Positions 43,014-51,962 of a DNA stretch of 64,000 nucleotides are shown in pieces; the first letter of the stretch is position 1; the number at the start of each line of letters is the position of its first letter. The translations under genes were made by a program, and so were the position numbers. Where the stretch lies: the NCBI GenBank assembly GCA_031844405.1, contig JAUZVC010000002.1, forward strand, positions 248,001 through 312,000. Reading direction: 5' to 3'. Below the pieces are notes generated by a model. The model was not told the origin of the DNA and searched no databases. It saw only the letters and a program-made list of their open reading frames with translations. Source of the DNA: Knoellia sp031844405 (GTDB lineage Bacteria; Actinomycetota; Actinomycetes; Actinomycetales; Dermatophilaceae).

Positions 43014-44335
43014 GCCTGCTCGTCCTCGGGCTGTCGCACCACGGCGCCCCCATCGGTCTCCTCGAGGCCGCCGCCCTCGACCCCGGCGCCCGCGGTCGTC
43101 TCGAGGCCTCGATCGTCGGCTCCGAGCACGTCGTCGAGGCCGTCGTCGTCTCGACCTGCAACCGCACCGAGGTCTATGCCGAGGGTCTGACCTTCCACGG
43201 CGCCCTCACGGACGTGTCCGAGGCGCTCGCGGCCGCGACCGGAGTGCCGCTCGCCGACCTCCAGCCGCACCTCTACGTCCACTACGAGGACCGTGGGATC
43301 GCGCACGCCTTCTCGGTGGCCGCTGGCCTCGACTCGATGGCCGTCGGCGAGGCGCAGATCCTCGGCCAGCTCCGTGAGGCCCTGACCCGCGCCCAGCGCC
43401 GCGGACATGTCGGTCCCGCGCTCAACACCCTTCTGCAGCAGGCGCTTCGGGTCGGCAAGCGGGTCCACTCCGAGACCGGCATCGACGACGTGAGCCGCTC
43501 GCTCGTCGGCGCCGGGCTCGGCTTGGCCGACGAGGCCGTCGGCCCGGTCGAGGGCGCCCACGTCCTCGTCATCGGCGCGGGCGGCATGGGTGCCCTCGCG
43601 GCGACGACCGTGAGCCAGGCCGGCGCCGCATCCGTGACCGTCGTCAACCGCGGCCTCGCCCGAGCCGAGCGGCTCGCCGAGCGCGTCGGCGGCACCGCCC
43701 GCCCGTGGGCCGAGCGGACCGAGGCGCTCGCCGGCGCCGACATCGTCATCTCGAGCACGGGTGCGACAGGCGTCGTCGTCACCTCGGACGACGTCCGCGC
43801 CGCCCTCGCCGAGCGCGGTGGCCGCCCCCAGCTCTATGTCGACCTCGCCCTCCCGCACGACATCGACCTCTCCGTCGCCGACCTCGACGGCGTGACCCGC
43901 ATCGGTCTCGCCGAGCTCGGTGACGCCCTGAGCTCCGCCGGCGACGTGCCGCAGGTCCGCGAGGCCCGTGACATCGTCACCGGCGAGGTCGCCGCCTTCC
44001 TCACCGAGCGGTCCTCCGAGGCCGTGGCCCCCACGGTGGCCGCCCTCCGGTCGCGAGCCCAGTCAGTCGTCGACGACGAGATGGCCCGGCTCGAGCGACG
44101 CACCCCCGACCTCGGCGACGCCCACCGGGCCGAGGTGCAGCGCACCGTGCACCGCATCGTCGAGAAGCTCCTCCACGCGCCCACCGTGAGGGTCAAGGAG
44201 ATGGCGCAGAACGGCCAGGGCGGCAGCTATGCCAAGGCTCTGAGCGAGCTCTTCGACCTCGACCCGCGAGAGGTGTCGGTCGTCTCGACGCCGCCGGTCA
44301 TCCCGGCCACCGACGACGAGGAGGTCGGGCGATGA
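43010..44335 (+). CDS. hemA: Glutamyl-tRNA reductase
   Basis: First committed step of C5-pathway heme synthesis. 441 residues. The catalytic Cys50 lies in STCNRTEVY; GEAQILGQLREA, the NADPH site VLVIGAGGMGALAA and the C-terminal dimerisation helices are intact. GTG overlaps the rex stop. Under Rex control through the upstream operator. Confidence 0.96.
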   Translation: MSLLVLGLSHHGAPIGLLEAAALDPGARGRLEASIVGSEHVVEAVVVSTCNRTEVYAEGLTFHGALTDVSEALAAATGVPLADLQPHLYVHYEDRGIAHAFSVAAGLDSMAVGEAQILGQLREALTRAQRRGHVGPALNTLLQQALRVGKRVHSETGIDDVSRSLVGAGLGLADEAVGPVEGAHVLVIGAGGMGALAATTVSQAGAASVTVVNRGLARAERLAERVGGTARPWAERTEALAGADIVISSTGATGVVVTSDDVRAALAERGGRPQLYVDLALPHDIDLSVADLDGVTRIGLAELGDALSSAGDVPQVREARDIVTGEVAAFLTERSSEAVAPTVAALRSRAQSVVDDEMARLERRTPDLGDAHRAEVQRTVHRIVEKLLHAPTVRVKEMAQNGQGGSYAKALSELFDLDPREVSVVSTPPVIPATDDEEVGR

Positions 44336-45285
44336 CCCTGCGCCTCGGCACCCGCCGCTCCCACCTCGCGACCACGCAGTCCTCGTGGGTCGCCGACCGC
44401 CTGCGCGACCTCGGTCACGACGTCGAGCTCGTCGAGATCACGACCGAGGGCGACCGCGACCGCACGACGCCGCTCGCCACCATGGGTGGCACCGGCGTCT
44501 TCGTCTCCGCCCTGCGCGAGGCCCTGCGCGACGGCACGGTCGACCTCGCGGTGCACTCGCTCAAGGACCTGCCGACCACTCCCGAGGACGACCTCGTCGT
44601 CGCGGCCATCCCCACGCGGGAGGACCCGCGCGACGCACTCGTCGCCCGCGACGGCCTCACCCTTGGCGAGCTCCCCGCCGGCGCCACCGTCGGCACCGGC
44701 TCCCCGCGCCGTCGCGCGCAGCTCGAGGCGCTCGGGCTCGGGCTCGAGCTTCGCGAGCTGCGGGGCAACGTCGACACCCGGCTCGGCAAGGTCGCCGTGG
44801 GTGAGCTCGACGCGGTCGTGCTCGCTCACGCCGGGCTGCGCCGGATCGGTCGCGACGGCGTCGTCACCGAGGTGCTCGACCCCATCCAGATGCTGCCGGC
44901 TCCGGGCCAGGGCGCCCTCGCGGTCGAGGTCCGTGCCGACGACACGGCCACCCGTGACGCCGTCGCTGGCCTCGACGACGCCGACACGCGTGCGTGCGTC
45001 GTCGCCGAGCGCGCGGTCCTCGCCGAGCTCGAGGCCGGCTGTTCCGCCCCCATCGGTGCGCTCGCCGAGGTCGTCCTCGGCGACGACGGCGACGAGCTCT
45101 CGCTGCGCGCCGTCGTCGCGAGCATCGACGGCAGCGGCGACGTGCGCCGCTCGGCCGCCGGCTCCCCGGAGGACGCCGACGCGCTCGGCCGCGCCCTCGC
45201 CCGGCTCCTCCTCGAGGACGGCGCTGCCGACCTCGCCCCGCTCTCACCCCGTCCCACCGTCCACACCGAACGTCCCGGAGCGTGA
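44332..45285 (+). CDS. hemC: Porphobilinogen deaminase (hydroxymethylbilane synthase)
   Basis: Polymerises four porphobilinogens. 317 residues. LRLGTRRSHLATTQ, HSLKDLPT, TGSPRRRAQL and the dipyrromethane-anchoring Cys237 in LEAGCSAPIGA are present. ATGA overlap with hemA; hemD follows 3 nt after the stop. Confidence 0.96.
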   Translation: MTLRLGTRRSHLATTQSSWVADRLRDLGHDVELVEITTEGDRDRTTPLATMGGTGVFVSALREALRDGTVDLAVHSLKDLPTTPEDDLVVAAIPTREDPRDALVARDGLTLGELPAGATVGTGSPRRRAQLEALGLGLELRELRGNVDTRLGKVAVGELDAVVLAHAGLRRIGRDGVVTEVLDPIQMLPAPGQGALAVEVRADDTATRDAVAGLDDADTRACVVAERAVLAELEAGCSAPIGALAEVVLGDDGDELSLRAVVASIDGSGDVRRSAAGSPEDADALGRALARLLLEDGAADLAPLSPRPTVHTERPGA

Positions 45286-45288
45286 CCA

Positions 45289-46914
45289 GTGAGCACCACC
45301 CGCTCGAACCGACCCACCACTCCCGCCCGCACCCCCGCGCGCGTCGCCTTCGTCGGCGCCGGACCGGGTGACGCCGGGCTGATGACGGTGCGCGCCCTCG
45401 AGTACCTCGCCGAGGCGGACGCGGTCGTCATCGACCAGGTCGCCCGCGAGCAGGTCGTGGAGCGCCATGCGCGGCCCGAGGTCGAGGTCGTCGACGCTGG
45501 TCACGGGGAGCACGGCCAGCCGCTCACCCACGCCTCGCGCGCCAAGCTCGTCGTCAAGGCGGCCAAGGCGCACCCGCGTGGCCTCGTCGTGCGGCTCATG
45601 GACGGGGACCCGGCGACGTTCAACGGTCTCGCCGAGGAGGCCGCCGCCTGCGTCAAGGCCGGTGTGCCCTTCGAGGTCGTCCCGGGCGTCAGCTCGGTCA
45701 CCGCGGTCCCGACCTACGCCGGCGTGCCGCTCACCACGTCGGGCTCGCGCGGCCTCCACGTCATCACCGCGGGCCAGAAGATCAAGGACGTCGCGGTAGC
45801 GACCGACCCCTCGGTCACCGTCGTCGTCCTCGGCCAGCCCGACACCCTCGTCGGCACCCTCGAGGCGCTGCGCGACGCCGGGCGCTCCGAGGAGACGCCC
45901 GTCGCCATCACCGAGCGCGGCACCACCGTCCAGCAGTCGACGGTCGCCACGACCCTCGGCGAGGTCGCCAAGGCCGCGAAGTCGATGCAGTTCCCGGCCC
46001 TCGCCGTCGTTGGGGACAACGTCAACCTGCGCGAGACCCTGTCGTGGTTCGAGACCAAGCCGCTCTTCGGCTGGAACGTCCTCGTCCCGCGCACCAAGGA
46101 CCAGGCCGGCCCGATGATGCGCCGGCTCGAGCGCTACGGCGCCGAGGCCACGAGCGTCCCGACGATCTCGGTCGAGCCGCCGCGCACGCCGCAGCAGATC
46201 GAGCGCGCCGTCAAGGGCCTCGTCACCGGCCGCTACGAGTGGGTCGGCTTCACCTCGGTCAACGCCGTCAAGGCCATCCGCGAGAAGTTCGAGGAGTTCG
46301 GTCTCGACGCGCGCTCCTTCGCCGGCCTCAAGGTCGCCGCCGTCGGTGGCGTCACCGCCGACGCGCTGCGCGACTGGGGCATCAACCCCGACCTCGTCCC
46401 CGAGGGCGAGCAGTCCGCCAAGGGCCTGCTCGAGGAGTGGCCGCCCTTCGACGAGCTCCTCGACCCGATCAACCGGGTCTTCCTCCCGCGTGCGGACATC
46501 GCCACCGAGACGCTCGTCGCCGGGCTCCAGGAGATGGGCTGGGAGGTGGACGACGTCACGGCATACAGGACCGTTCGTGCGGCTCCGCCCGCGGCCGAGA
46601 TCCGCGACGCGATCAAGAGCGGCAGCTTCGACGCGGTTGTCTTCACGTCGAGCTCGACGGTGCGCAACCTCGTCGGCATCGCCGGCAAGCCGCACCCGTC
46701 GACGGTCATCGCGTGCATCGGCCCGGCCACGGCCAAGACGGCCGAGGAGTGCGGCCTGCGGGTCGACGTCCTCGCGCCGGAGCCGTCCGCCGACGAGCTC
46801 GTCGACGCGCTCGCCGACCACGGCCGGTCGCTCGCGCTCACGGCTGCCGAGGCCGGCGAGGCCACCGTGCGGCCGAGCCAGAAGCGCCCGACCGCGCGTC
46901 GTCGCGCCAAGTGA
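45289..46914 (+). CDS. hemD: Bifunctional uroporphyrinogen-III C-methyltransferase / uroporphyrinogen-III synthase
   Basis: 541 residues in two parts. Residues about 15-255 are a tetrapyrrole methylase (VAFVGAGPGDAGLMTVRAL, RLMDGDPATFNGLAEE, VVPGVSSVTAVPTYAGVPLT), giving precorrin-2 for siroheme or B12. Residues about 265-525 are HemD (VLVPRTKDQAG, VGFTSVNAVKAIREKF, VAAVGGVTADALRDWGI, VVFTSSSTVRNLVG). This fusion is usual in actinobacteria. The Lys/Arg-rich end is extra. Confidence 0.95.
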   Translation: MSTTRSNRPTTPARTPARVAFVGAGPGDAGLMTVRALEYLAEADAVVIDQVAREQVVERHARPEVEVVDAGHGEHGQPLTHASRAKLVVKAAKAHPRGLVVRLMDGDPATFNGLAEEAAACVKAGVPFEVVPGVSSVTAVPTYAGVPLTTSGSRGLHVITAGQKIKDVAVATDPSVTVVVLGQPDTLVGTLEALRDAGRSEETPVAITERGTTVQQSTVATTLGEVAKAAKSMQFPALAVVGDNVNLRETLSWFETKPLFGWNVLVPRTKDQAGPMMRRLERYGAEATSVPTISVEPPRTPQQIERAVKGLVTGRYEWVGFTSVNAVKAIREKFEEFGLDARSFAGLKVAAVGGVTADALRDWGINPDLVPEGEQSAKGLLEEWPPFDELLDPINRVFLPRADIATETLVAGLQEMGWEVDDVTAYRTVRAAPPAAEIRDAIKSGSFDAVVFTSSSTVRNLVGIAGKPHPSTVIACIGPATAKTAEECGLRVDVLAPEPSADELVDALADHGRSLALTAAEAGEATVRPSQKRPTARRRAK

Positions 46915-46927
46915 GCGGGACGAGCGC

Positions 46928-47902
46928 GTGAGCCCCGCCCTGCCGCAGCGACCGCGCCGCCTCCGCCAGTCCCCGGCGGTCCGCAGGCTCGTCGCCGAGC
47001 ACCGGCTCCACCCGGCCGACCTCGTGCTGCCCGTCTTCGTCCGCGAGGGCATCGACGAGCCGCAGCCGATCGAGGCCATGCCGGGCGTCGTCCAGCACAC
47101 GGTCGAGTCCCTCGTCGCGGAGGCGCGACGCTGCGTCGACGCCGGGCTCGGCGGGATCATGCTCTTCGGCGTGCCCCTCGAGAAGGACGCCACCGGGTCG
47201 GGCGCCGACGCCGAGGACGGGATCCTCAACGTCGCCCTGCGGGCCGTGCGTGACGCCGTCGGCGAGGACCTCGTCGTCATGGCCGACCTCTGCCTCGACG
47301 AGTTCACCGACCACGGCCACTGCGGCGTCCTCGACGACGAGGGCCGGGTCGACAACGACGCGACGCTCGAGCGCTACGCGGCGATGGGGCTCGCCCAGGC
47401 GCGCGCCGGCGCCCACGTGCTGGGGCTCAGCGGAATGATGGACGGACAGGTCGGGTTCGTGCGCGAAGCGCTCGACGAGGCCGGGCTCACCGACGCGATC
47501 CTGCTCGCGTATGCCGCGAAGTACACGTCGGCGCTCTATGGCCCGTTCCGTGAGGCGGTGCAGTCCTCGCTCGTCGGCGACCGCGCGACCTACCAGCAGG
47601 ACCCGGCCAACGCGAGGGAGTCGCTGCGCGAGCTCGAGCTCGACCTCGCCGAGGGCGCCGACATCGTCATGGTCAAGCCGGCCCAGCCGCACCTCGACGT
47701 CATCGCGATGGCGGCGGAGGTGTCCCCGGTGCCGGTCGCGGCCTACCAGATCTCGGGGGAGTACGCCCAGATCAAGGCGGCCGCCGAGCGCGGCTGGATC
47801 GACGGCGACCGGGCCGTTCTGGAGTCGCTCATGCACATCCGCCGGGCCGGCGCGCAGGTGATCCTCACCTACAGCGCCCTCGACGTCGCCCCCCACCTCT
47901 AG
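46928..47902 (+). CDS. hemB: Delta-aminolevulinic acid dehydratase (porphobilinogen synthase)
   Basis: 324 residues from GTG 46928. Schiff-base Lys198 lies in AAKYTSALYGPFREA and the second active Lys in MVKPAQPHLD. The metal region MADLCLDEFTDHGHCGVLDD is Asp/Cys-mixed, of the type that needs Mg2+ or Zn2+. Last gene of rex-hemA-C-D-B, ending 3 nt before the inverted repeat at 47905. Confidence 0.96.
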   Translation: MSPALPQRPRRLRQSPAVRRLVAEHRLHPADLVLPVFVREGIDEPQPIEAMPGVVQHTVESLVAEARRCVDAGLGGIMLFGVPLEKDATGSGADAEDGILNVALRAVRDAVGEDLVVMADLCLDEFTDHGHCGVLDDEGRVDNDATLERYAAMGLAQARAGAHVLGLSGMMDGQVGFVREALDEAGLTDAILLAYAAKYTSALYGPFREAVQSSLVGDRATYQQDPANARESLRELELDLAEGADIVMVKPAQPHLDVIAMAAEVSPVPVAAYQISGEYAQIKAAAERGWIDGDRAVLESLMHIRRAGAQVILTYSALDVAPHL

Positions 47903-47904
47903 AA

Positions 47905-47979
47905 CGACTTATTGCCAGTTCTGGCGGCTCCCAGCACCGGTTCCCCGGTGGTGAGAGCGCCAGAACTGGCAATAAGTCG
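47905..47979. repeat. Inverted repeat of the CGACTKATTGC family (copy 5)
   Basis: Arms 47905-47926 and 47958-47979 are a perfect 22-bp match; the first 17 nt are identical to the element at 19281, 28.6 kb away. Lies between the convergent hemB and yceI genes. Confidence 0.85.
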
Positions 47980-47994
47980 AGAGGGGTGGTGCGC

Positions 47995-48537
47995 TCAGGC
48001 CTGCTTGGCGAGCTGCACGTCGATGGTGATCTGGATCTTGTCGGAGACGAGCACGCCGCCGCCCTCGACCGCGGCGTTCCAGGTGAGGCCCCAGTCCTTG
48101 CGGTTGACGGTCGCGGTGGCCTCGAAGCCGGCCTTGGTGTTGCCCCACGGGTCCTGGCCCACGCCACCGAAGTCGACGTCGAACTCGACGGACCTGGTGA
48201 CGTCCTTGATGGTGAGGTCTCCGGTGAGGGTCGAGCCGTCGAAGGAGGTGGAGACGAAGCGCATGGTGGGGAACTTCTCCGCGTCGAAGAAGTCCTCGCT
48301 CTTGAGGTGGGCGTCGCGGTCGGCGCTGCCGGTCTCGACGGAGGCGATCTGCGCGGTGACGTCGACGCGGGACTGCGTGATGTCCTCGGCGACCTCGACG
48401 GTGCCCTCGACGTCCTTGAAGTAGCCACGGACCTTGCTCACCATGAGGTGGCGGGCGACGAAGCCGACCTCGGTGTGGGCGGCGTCGACGGCCCACGTGC
48501 CGGTGGGGATCTGGAGCTGGTTGGCGGTGGTGGTCAT
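47995..48537 (-). CDS. YceI family lipid-binding protein, no signal peptide
   Basis: 180 residues of the lipocalin-like YceI beta-barrel: GTWAVDAAHTEVGFVARHLMVSKVRGYF, SRVDVTAQIASVETGSADRDAHLKSEDFFDAEKFPTM and LTIKDVTRSVEFDVDFGG. Binds polyisoprenoid or quinone-like lipids; no signal peptide, so cytoplasmic. ATG 48537 has AAGGAG 8 nt upstream. The upstream AT-rich gap holds three TTTCA words (48571, 48581, 48607) that may be regulator sites. Divergent from a MarR gene, which probably controls it. Confidence 0.9.
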   Translation of the reverse strand: MTTTANQLQIPTGTWAVDAAHTEVGFVARHLMVSKVRGYFKDVEGTVEVAEDITQSRVDVTAQIASVETGSADRDAHLKSEDFFDAEKFPTMRFVSTSFDGSTLTGDLTIKDVTRSVEFDVDFGGVGQDPWGNTKAGFEATATVNRKDWGLTWNAAVEGGGVLVSDKIQITIDVQLAKQA

Positions 48538-48629
48538 GATCGGAACTCCTTGCGAAGGTGGGGTGGTGCCTTTCAGGTCCTTTCAACATCACCGTATTAG
48601 TAGATATTTCAACCTTCTTGTCGAGCCCC

Positions 48630-48645
48630 TGTGATCTGGGTCACA
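48630..48645. promoter_or_regulatory. CRP/GlxR-type operator upstream of the marR gene
   Basis: TGTGATCTGGGTCACA is a perfect TGTGA-N6-TCACA palindrome, the CRP/GlxR consensus. Its centre is 63.5 bases upstream of the predicted marR transcript start, close to the class I activation position. Confidence 0.7.
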
Positions 48646-48687
48646 CTGGATCCGGCCGGTCGCGCCTGCTGGCGAGTCGCGATTCGC

Positions 48688-48693
48688 TAGCAT
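48688..48693 (+). promoter_or_regulatory. Leaderless -10 box (TAGCAT) of the marR gene
   Basis: TAGCAT ends 7 nt before ATG 48701, which selects that start over ATG 48692. Confidence 0.6.
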
Positions 48694-48700
48694 GCGAGGC

Positions 48701-49195
48701 ATGGCAGGGGAGCAGGGAACGGGCACTCGCTGGCTCTCCCACGAAGAGCAGCAGGCGTGGCGGGCCTACCTCCGCGCGCACCGCGAGCTCCAGGTCGCTC
48801 TCGATCGCGACCTGCACTGCTTCGACATCAGCCTCCCCGAGTACGAGCTGCTCTCGATGCTCTCGGAGCAGGAGGGCGACCGGGCCCGCATGTCGGTCCT
48901 CGCCGACCTCGTCGTCCAGAGCCGGAGCCGGGTGACGCACACCGCCAAGCGGCTCGAGGCGCGCGGCTGGGTCCGCCGGGAGCCGACCCCCGAGGACGGT
49001 CGTGGCGTCGCCCTCGCGCTCACCCCCGCCGGCCGCCGGCTCATCGAGAGCGCAGCCCCGACCCACGTCCACTCCGTGCGGGACCACTTCATCGACCTGC
49101 TCACCCCCGACCAGCTGGGCGTGCTCCGCGACGCCTTCTCGCAGGTGCGCTCACACCTCGTGCCGGGTGCGCAGCCGGAGGACGAGATCGCCTGA
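48701..49195 (+). CDS. MarR family transcriptional regulator
   Basis: 164 residues. The winged helix covers about 45-110 (LPEYELLSMLSEQEGDRARMSVLADLVVQSRSRVTHTAKRLEARGWVRREPTPEDGRG). DNA binding and dimerisation helices are complete. Divergent from yceI across a 163-bp gap with repeated TTTCA words and a CRP-like site; it likely represses yceI or itself, and the ligand is unknown. Confidence 0.92.
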   Translation: MAGEQGTGTRWLSHEEQQAWRAYLRAHRELQVALDRDLHCFDISLPEYELLSMLSEQEGDRARMSVLADLVVQSRSRVTHTAKRLEARGWVRREPTPEDGRGVALALTPAGRRLIESAAPTHVHSVRDHFIDLLTPDQLGVLRDAFSQVRSHLVPGAQPEDEIA

Positions 49196-49255
49196 CCGGC
49201 GTCGCCGTGCCGGGTGCCGGGCGACGGCGGGTGCGTGCCACCCCGGCGCGCACGC

Positions 49256-49261
49256 GACAAT
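49256..49261 (+). promoter_or_regulatory. Leaderless -10-like box (GACAAT) of hemL
   Basis: GACAAT differs from TACAAT by one base and ends 6 nt before ATG 49268. Confidence 0.45.
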
Positions 49262-49267
49262 GGGGAC

Positions 49268-50638
49268 ATGACGTCCCGCCCCACCTCTGCCACGTCCGCC
49301 ACCGGCTCCGCAGCCACCGGCTCCGCAGCCACGAACGACGCTCCCGCGTCCGCCGCGCTGCTCGAGCGCGCGACCCGCGTCATCCCGGGCGGCGTCAACT
49401 CGCCGGTGCGGGCCTTCCGGGCGGTCGGCGGGACCCCCCGCTTCGTCGCCGAGGCGAAGGGGCCGTGGCTCACCGACGCCGACGGTCGCCGCTATGTCGA
49501 CCTGCTCTGCTCGTGGGGCCCGATGATCCTCGGGCACGCCCACCCCGACGTCCTCGAGGCCGTCCGGGCCGCCGCCGCCAAGGGCTTCTCGTTCGGCACG
49601 CCGAGCGAGAACGAGGTGCTCCTCGCCGAGGAGATCGTCCGCCGGGTCGAGCCGCTCGAGCAGGTGCGGCTCGTGTCGTCGGGCACCGAGGCGACGATGA
49701 GCGCGGTCCGCCTCGCCCGCGGCGTCACCGGCCGTGCCGTCATCGTCAAGTTCGCGGGCTGCTACCACGGCCACGTCGACGCCCTCCTCGCCGCTGCCGG
49801 CTCCGGCGTCGCCACGCTCGCCCTGCCCGACTCCGCCGGTGTCCCTGCCGAGATGACGGCCGACACGATCGTCCTGCCCTACAACGACGTCGCCGCGCTC
49901 GAGGCGACCTTCGCCGCCCGCGGCTCCGAGATCGCCGCCGTCATCACCGAGGCCGCCGCCGGCAACATGGGCGTCGTGCCGCCGGCGCCGGGCTTCACCG
50001 AAGCCCTGCGCCGCGTCACCCGCGAGCACGGCGCGCTCCTCGTCTCCGACGAGGTCATGACGGGCTTCCGGTGCAGCCCTTCGGGCTGGTACGGCCTCGA
50101 AGGCCCGTATGCCGGTGGGGCCCCGGACCTCTTCACCTTCGGCAAGGTCATGGGTGGCGGCTTCCCGGCGGCGGCCTTCGGTGGGACCGCAGAGGTCATG
50201 GCCCACCTCGCCCCGACCGGACCCGTCTACCAGGCCGGCACGCTCAGCGGGAACCCCGTCGCCACCGCCGCGGGTCTCGCGACGCTCAAGGGCTGCACCG
50301 ACGACCTCTACCCCCGCCTCGAGGCCACCGCCCGGACCATCGCCGACGCCGCGAGTGCGGCGCTGTCGGCCGAAGGTGTCGCGCACACCGTCCAGTGGGC
50401 CGGGTCGATGTTCTCGGTGTTCTTCCGCGACGGCGCGGTCACGAACTACGACGAGGCACGCGACCAGGACACGACGGCATACGGACGGTTCTTCCACTCG
50501 ATGCTCGAGTCGGGAGTGCACCTGCCGCCGAGCGCGTTCGAGGCGTGGTTCGTCAGCGGCGCCCACGACGACGAGGCCGTCGCGCAGGTCGTCGAGGCGC
50601 TCCCCGCCGCGGCCCGCGCCGCCGCCTCCGGGGCCTGA
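49268..50638 (+). CDS. hemL: Glutamate-1-semialdehyde 2,1-aminomutase
   Basis: Second C5-pathway step, making 5-aminolevulinate. 456 residues; PLP enzyme with Lys293 in FTFGKVMGGGFPAAAFGG. IPGGVNSPVRAF, FSFGTPSENEVLLAEEI, SSGTEATMSAVRLARG and VSDEVMTGFR are conserved. The first 25 residues hold a duplicated SATGSAATG segment and are probably disordered. Separate from the hem operon by the yceI/marR pair, as in M. tuberculosis. Confidence 0.96.
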   Translation: MTSRPTSATSATGSAATGSAATNDAPASAALLERATRVIPGGVNSPVRAFRAVGGTPRFVAEAKGPWLTDADGRRYVDLLCSWGPMILGHAHPDVLEAVRAAAAKGFSFGTPSENEVLLAEEIVRRVEPLEQVRLVSSGTEATMSAVRLARGVTGRAVIVKFAGCYHGHVDALLAAAGSGVATLALPDSAGVPAEMTADTIVLPYNDVAALEATFAARGSEIAAVITEAAAGNMGVVPPAPGFTEALRRVTREHGALLVSDEVMTGFRCSPSGWYGLEGPYAGGAPDLFTFGKVMGGGFPAAAFGGTAEVMAHLAPTGPVYQAGTLSGNPVATAAGLATLKGCTDDLYPRLEATARTIADAASAALSAEGVAHTVQWAGSMFSVFFRDGAVTNYDEARDQDTTAYGRFFHSMLESGVHLPPSAFEAWFVSGAHDDEAVAQVVEALPAAARAAASGA

Positions 50639-50660
50639 GGAACCTCTCAGGTTGGTTTGA

Positions 50661-50666
50661 GACAAT
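50661..50666 (+). promoter_or_regulatory. Leaderless -10-like box (GACAAT) of the phosphatase-cytochrome c operon
   Basis: GACAAT ends 7 nt before ATG 50674, 22 nt after the hemL stop. Confidence 0.45.
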
Positions 50667-50673
50667 CCCAGCC

Positions 50674-51333
50674 ATGACCGCGCCCGCCCCGAACGACGAC
50701 CGCACGGTCGTGCACCTCGTGCGGCACGGCGAGGTCAACAACCCCGACCGCATCCTCTACGGCCGGCTCCCCGAGTTCCACCTCTCCGAGCTCGGCCGCC
50801 AGATGGCCGACCTCGTCGCGGCGCACCTCGCCGACCACGACGTCACCCACATCGTGTCGAGCCCGCTCGAGCGGGCGCGCGAGACTGCGGCCCCGATCGC
50901 GGCTGCCCTCGGGCTCGAGGTCGAGCTCGACGAGCGCGCGCTCGAGGCCGAGAACGCCTTCGAGGGCCGCGCGGTGGCCGGTGGCAAGGGCATCTTCCGC
51001 GACCCGAAGATGTGGCGGCTCATGGTCAACCCGATGCGCCCGTCGTGGGGCGAGCCCTACGCCGACCTCGCGAGCCGCATGCAGGCCGCCGTCGACGACG
51101 CCCGCGACCGCGCTCGCGGCCACGAGGCGGTCATCGTGTCGCACCAGGCCCCGATCTGGATGCTGCGCCTCGCCATCGAGGGCCGCCGCTTCGTCCACGA
51201 CCCCCGCAGGCGCCAGTGCACCCTCGCGTCGCTGACGTCGCTCACCTACCGCGGGGACGACCTCGAGTCCCTCGCCTACAGCGAGCCGGCAGCCGCGCTG
51301 CTGCCGCTCGCCCACTCCGGAGCAGGTGCATGA
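50674..51333 (+). CDS. Histidine phosphatase family protein (phosphoglycerate mutase-like)
   Basis: 219 residues. The catalytic LVRHGEV (phospho-His), SSPLERARETAAPIA and VIVSHQAPIWMLRLA motifs are those of the branch 2-like PGM superfamily. Position matches Rv0525, first gene of the cytochrome c maturation operon. Substrate unknown; some family members are phosphatases, not mutases. ATGA overlap with the next gene. Confidence 0.9.
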   Translation: MTAPAPNDDRTVVHLVRHGEVNNPDRILYGRLPEFHLSELGRQMADLVAAHLADHDVTHIVSSPLERARETAAPIAAALGLEVELDERALEAENAFEGRAVAGGKGIFRDPKMWRLMVNPMRPSWGEPYADLASRMQAAVDDARDRARGHEAVIVSHQAPIWMLRLAIEGRRFVHDPRRRQCTLASLTSLTYRGDDLESLAYSEPAAALLPLAHSGAGA

Positions 51334-51950
51334 CCCCTCGAACGACCCCGTATGCCGGGTGGCGCCGCCGCGCCCTCGCCGTCGCCTCCGTGGCCTCCCT
51401 CCTCGCCCTCGGTGCGTGCTCGTCGGACCCGAACTCGATCGCCGAGCAGGCCAAGAAGGGTGACCAGAAGGGCTACATCGCCGGCAACGGCGCGATCGAG
51501 CAGATCCCGGCCGACAAGCGCCTCGACCCGGTGACGCTCGAGGGCACGACCCTCGACGGCCGCCAGTGGTCGAGCACGCGGGAGCGCGGCAAGCAGGTCG
51601 TCGTCGTCAACCTCTGGGGCTCGTGGTGCCCGCCGTGCATCGAGGAGATCCCCGACCTCGAGAAGGTGTGGACCGACGTCCAGGCCGCCGGCAAGCCGGT
51701 GCAGTTCATGGGCATCGACTTCCGCGAGGACCCGCAGCGCGGCGCCGCCTTCGTCAAGACGCAGAAGATGACCTACCCGAGCCTCACCGACGAGTCGGGG
51801 GTGCTCATCCTCGCGTTCGGCAGGCAGGCCCCGACGAGCCCGCCGTCGACGCTCGTGCTCGACAAGGAGGGCCGGGTCGCGGCCCGCGCCAACGGCGCCG
51901 TGTCGGCCGCCACGCTCCAGGGCCTCATCGACGACGTCCTCGAGTCCTGA
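51330..51950 (+). CDS. resA: TlpA/ResA-like thioredoxin lipoprotein
   Basis: 206 residues. Lipoprotein signal with lipobox LGAC (Cys30) and the redox motif WGSWCPPC (Cys100 and Cys103), then FMGIDFREDP and PPSTLVLDKEGRV. Exported and lipid-anchored; keeps apocytochrome c thiols reduced. Followed by ccdA 12 nt later. Confidence 0.92.
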   Translation: MTPRTTPYAGWRRRALAVASVASLLALGACSSDPNSIAEQAKKGDQKGYIAGNGAIEQIPADKRLDPVTLEGTTLDGRQWSSTRERGKQVVVVNLWGSWCPPCIEEIPDLEKVWTDVQAAGKPVQFMGIDFREDPQRGAAFVKTQKMTYPSLTDESGVLILAFGRQAPTSPPSTLVLDKEGRVAARANGAVSAATLQGLIDDVLES

Positions 51951-51962
51951 GCCCTGCCGCCG

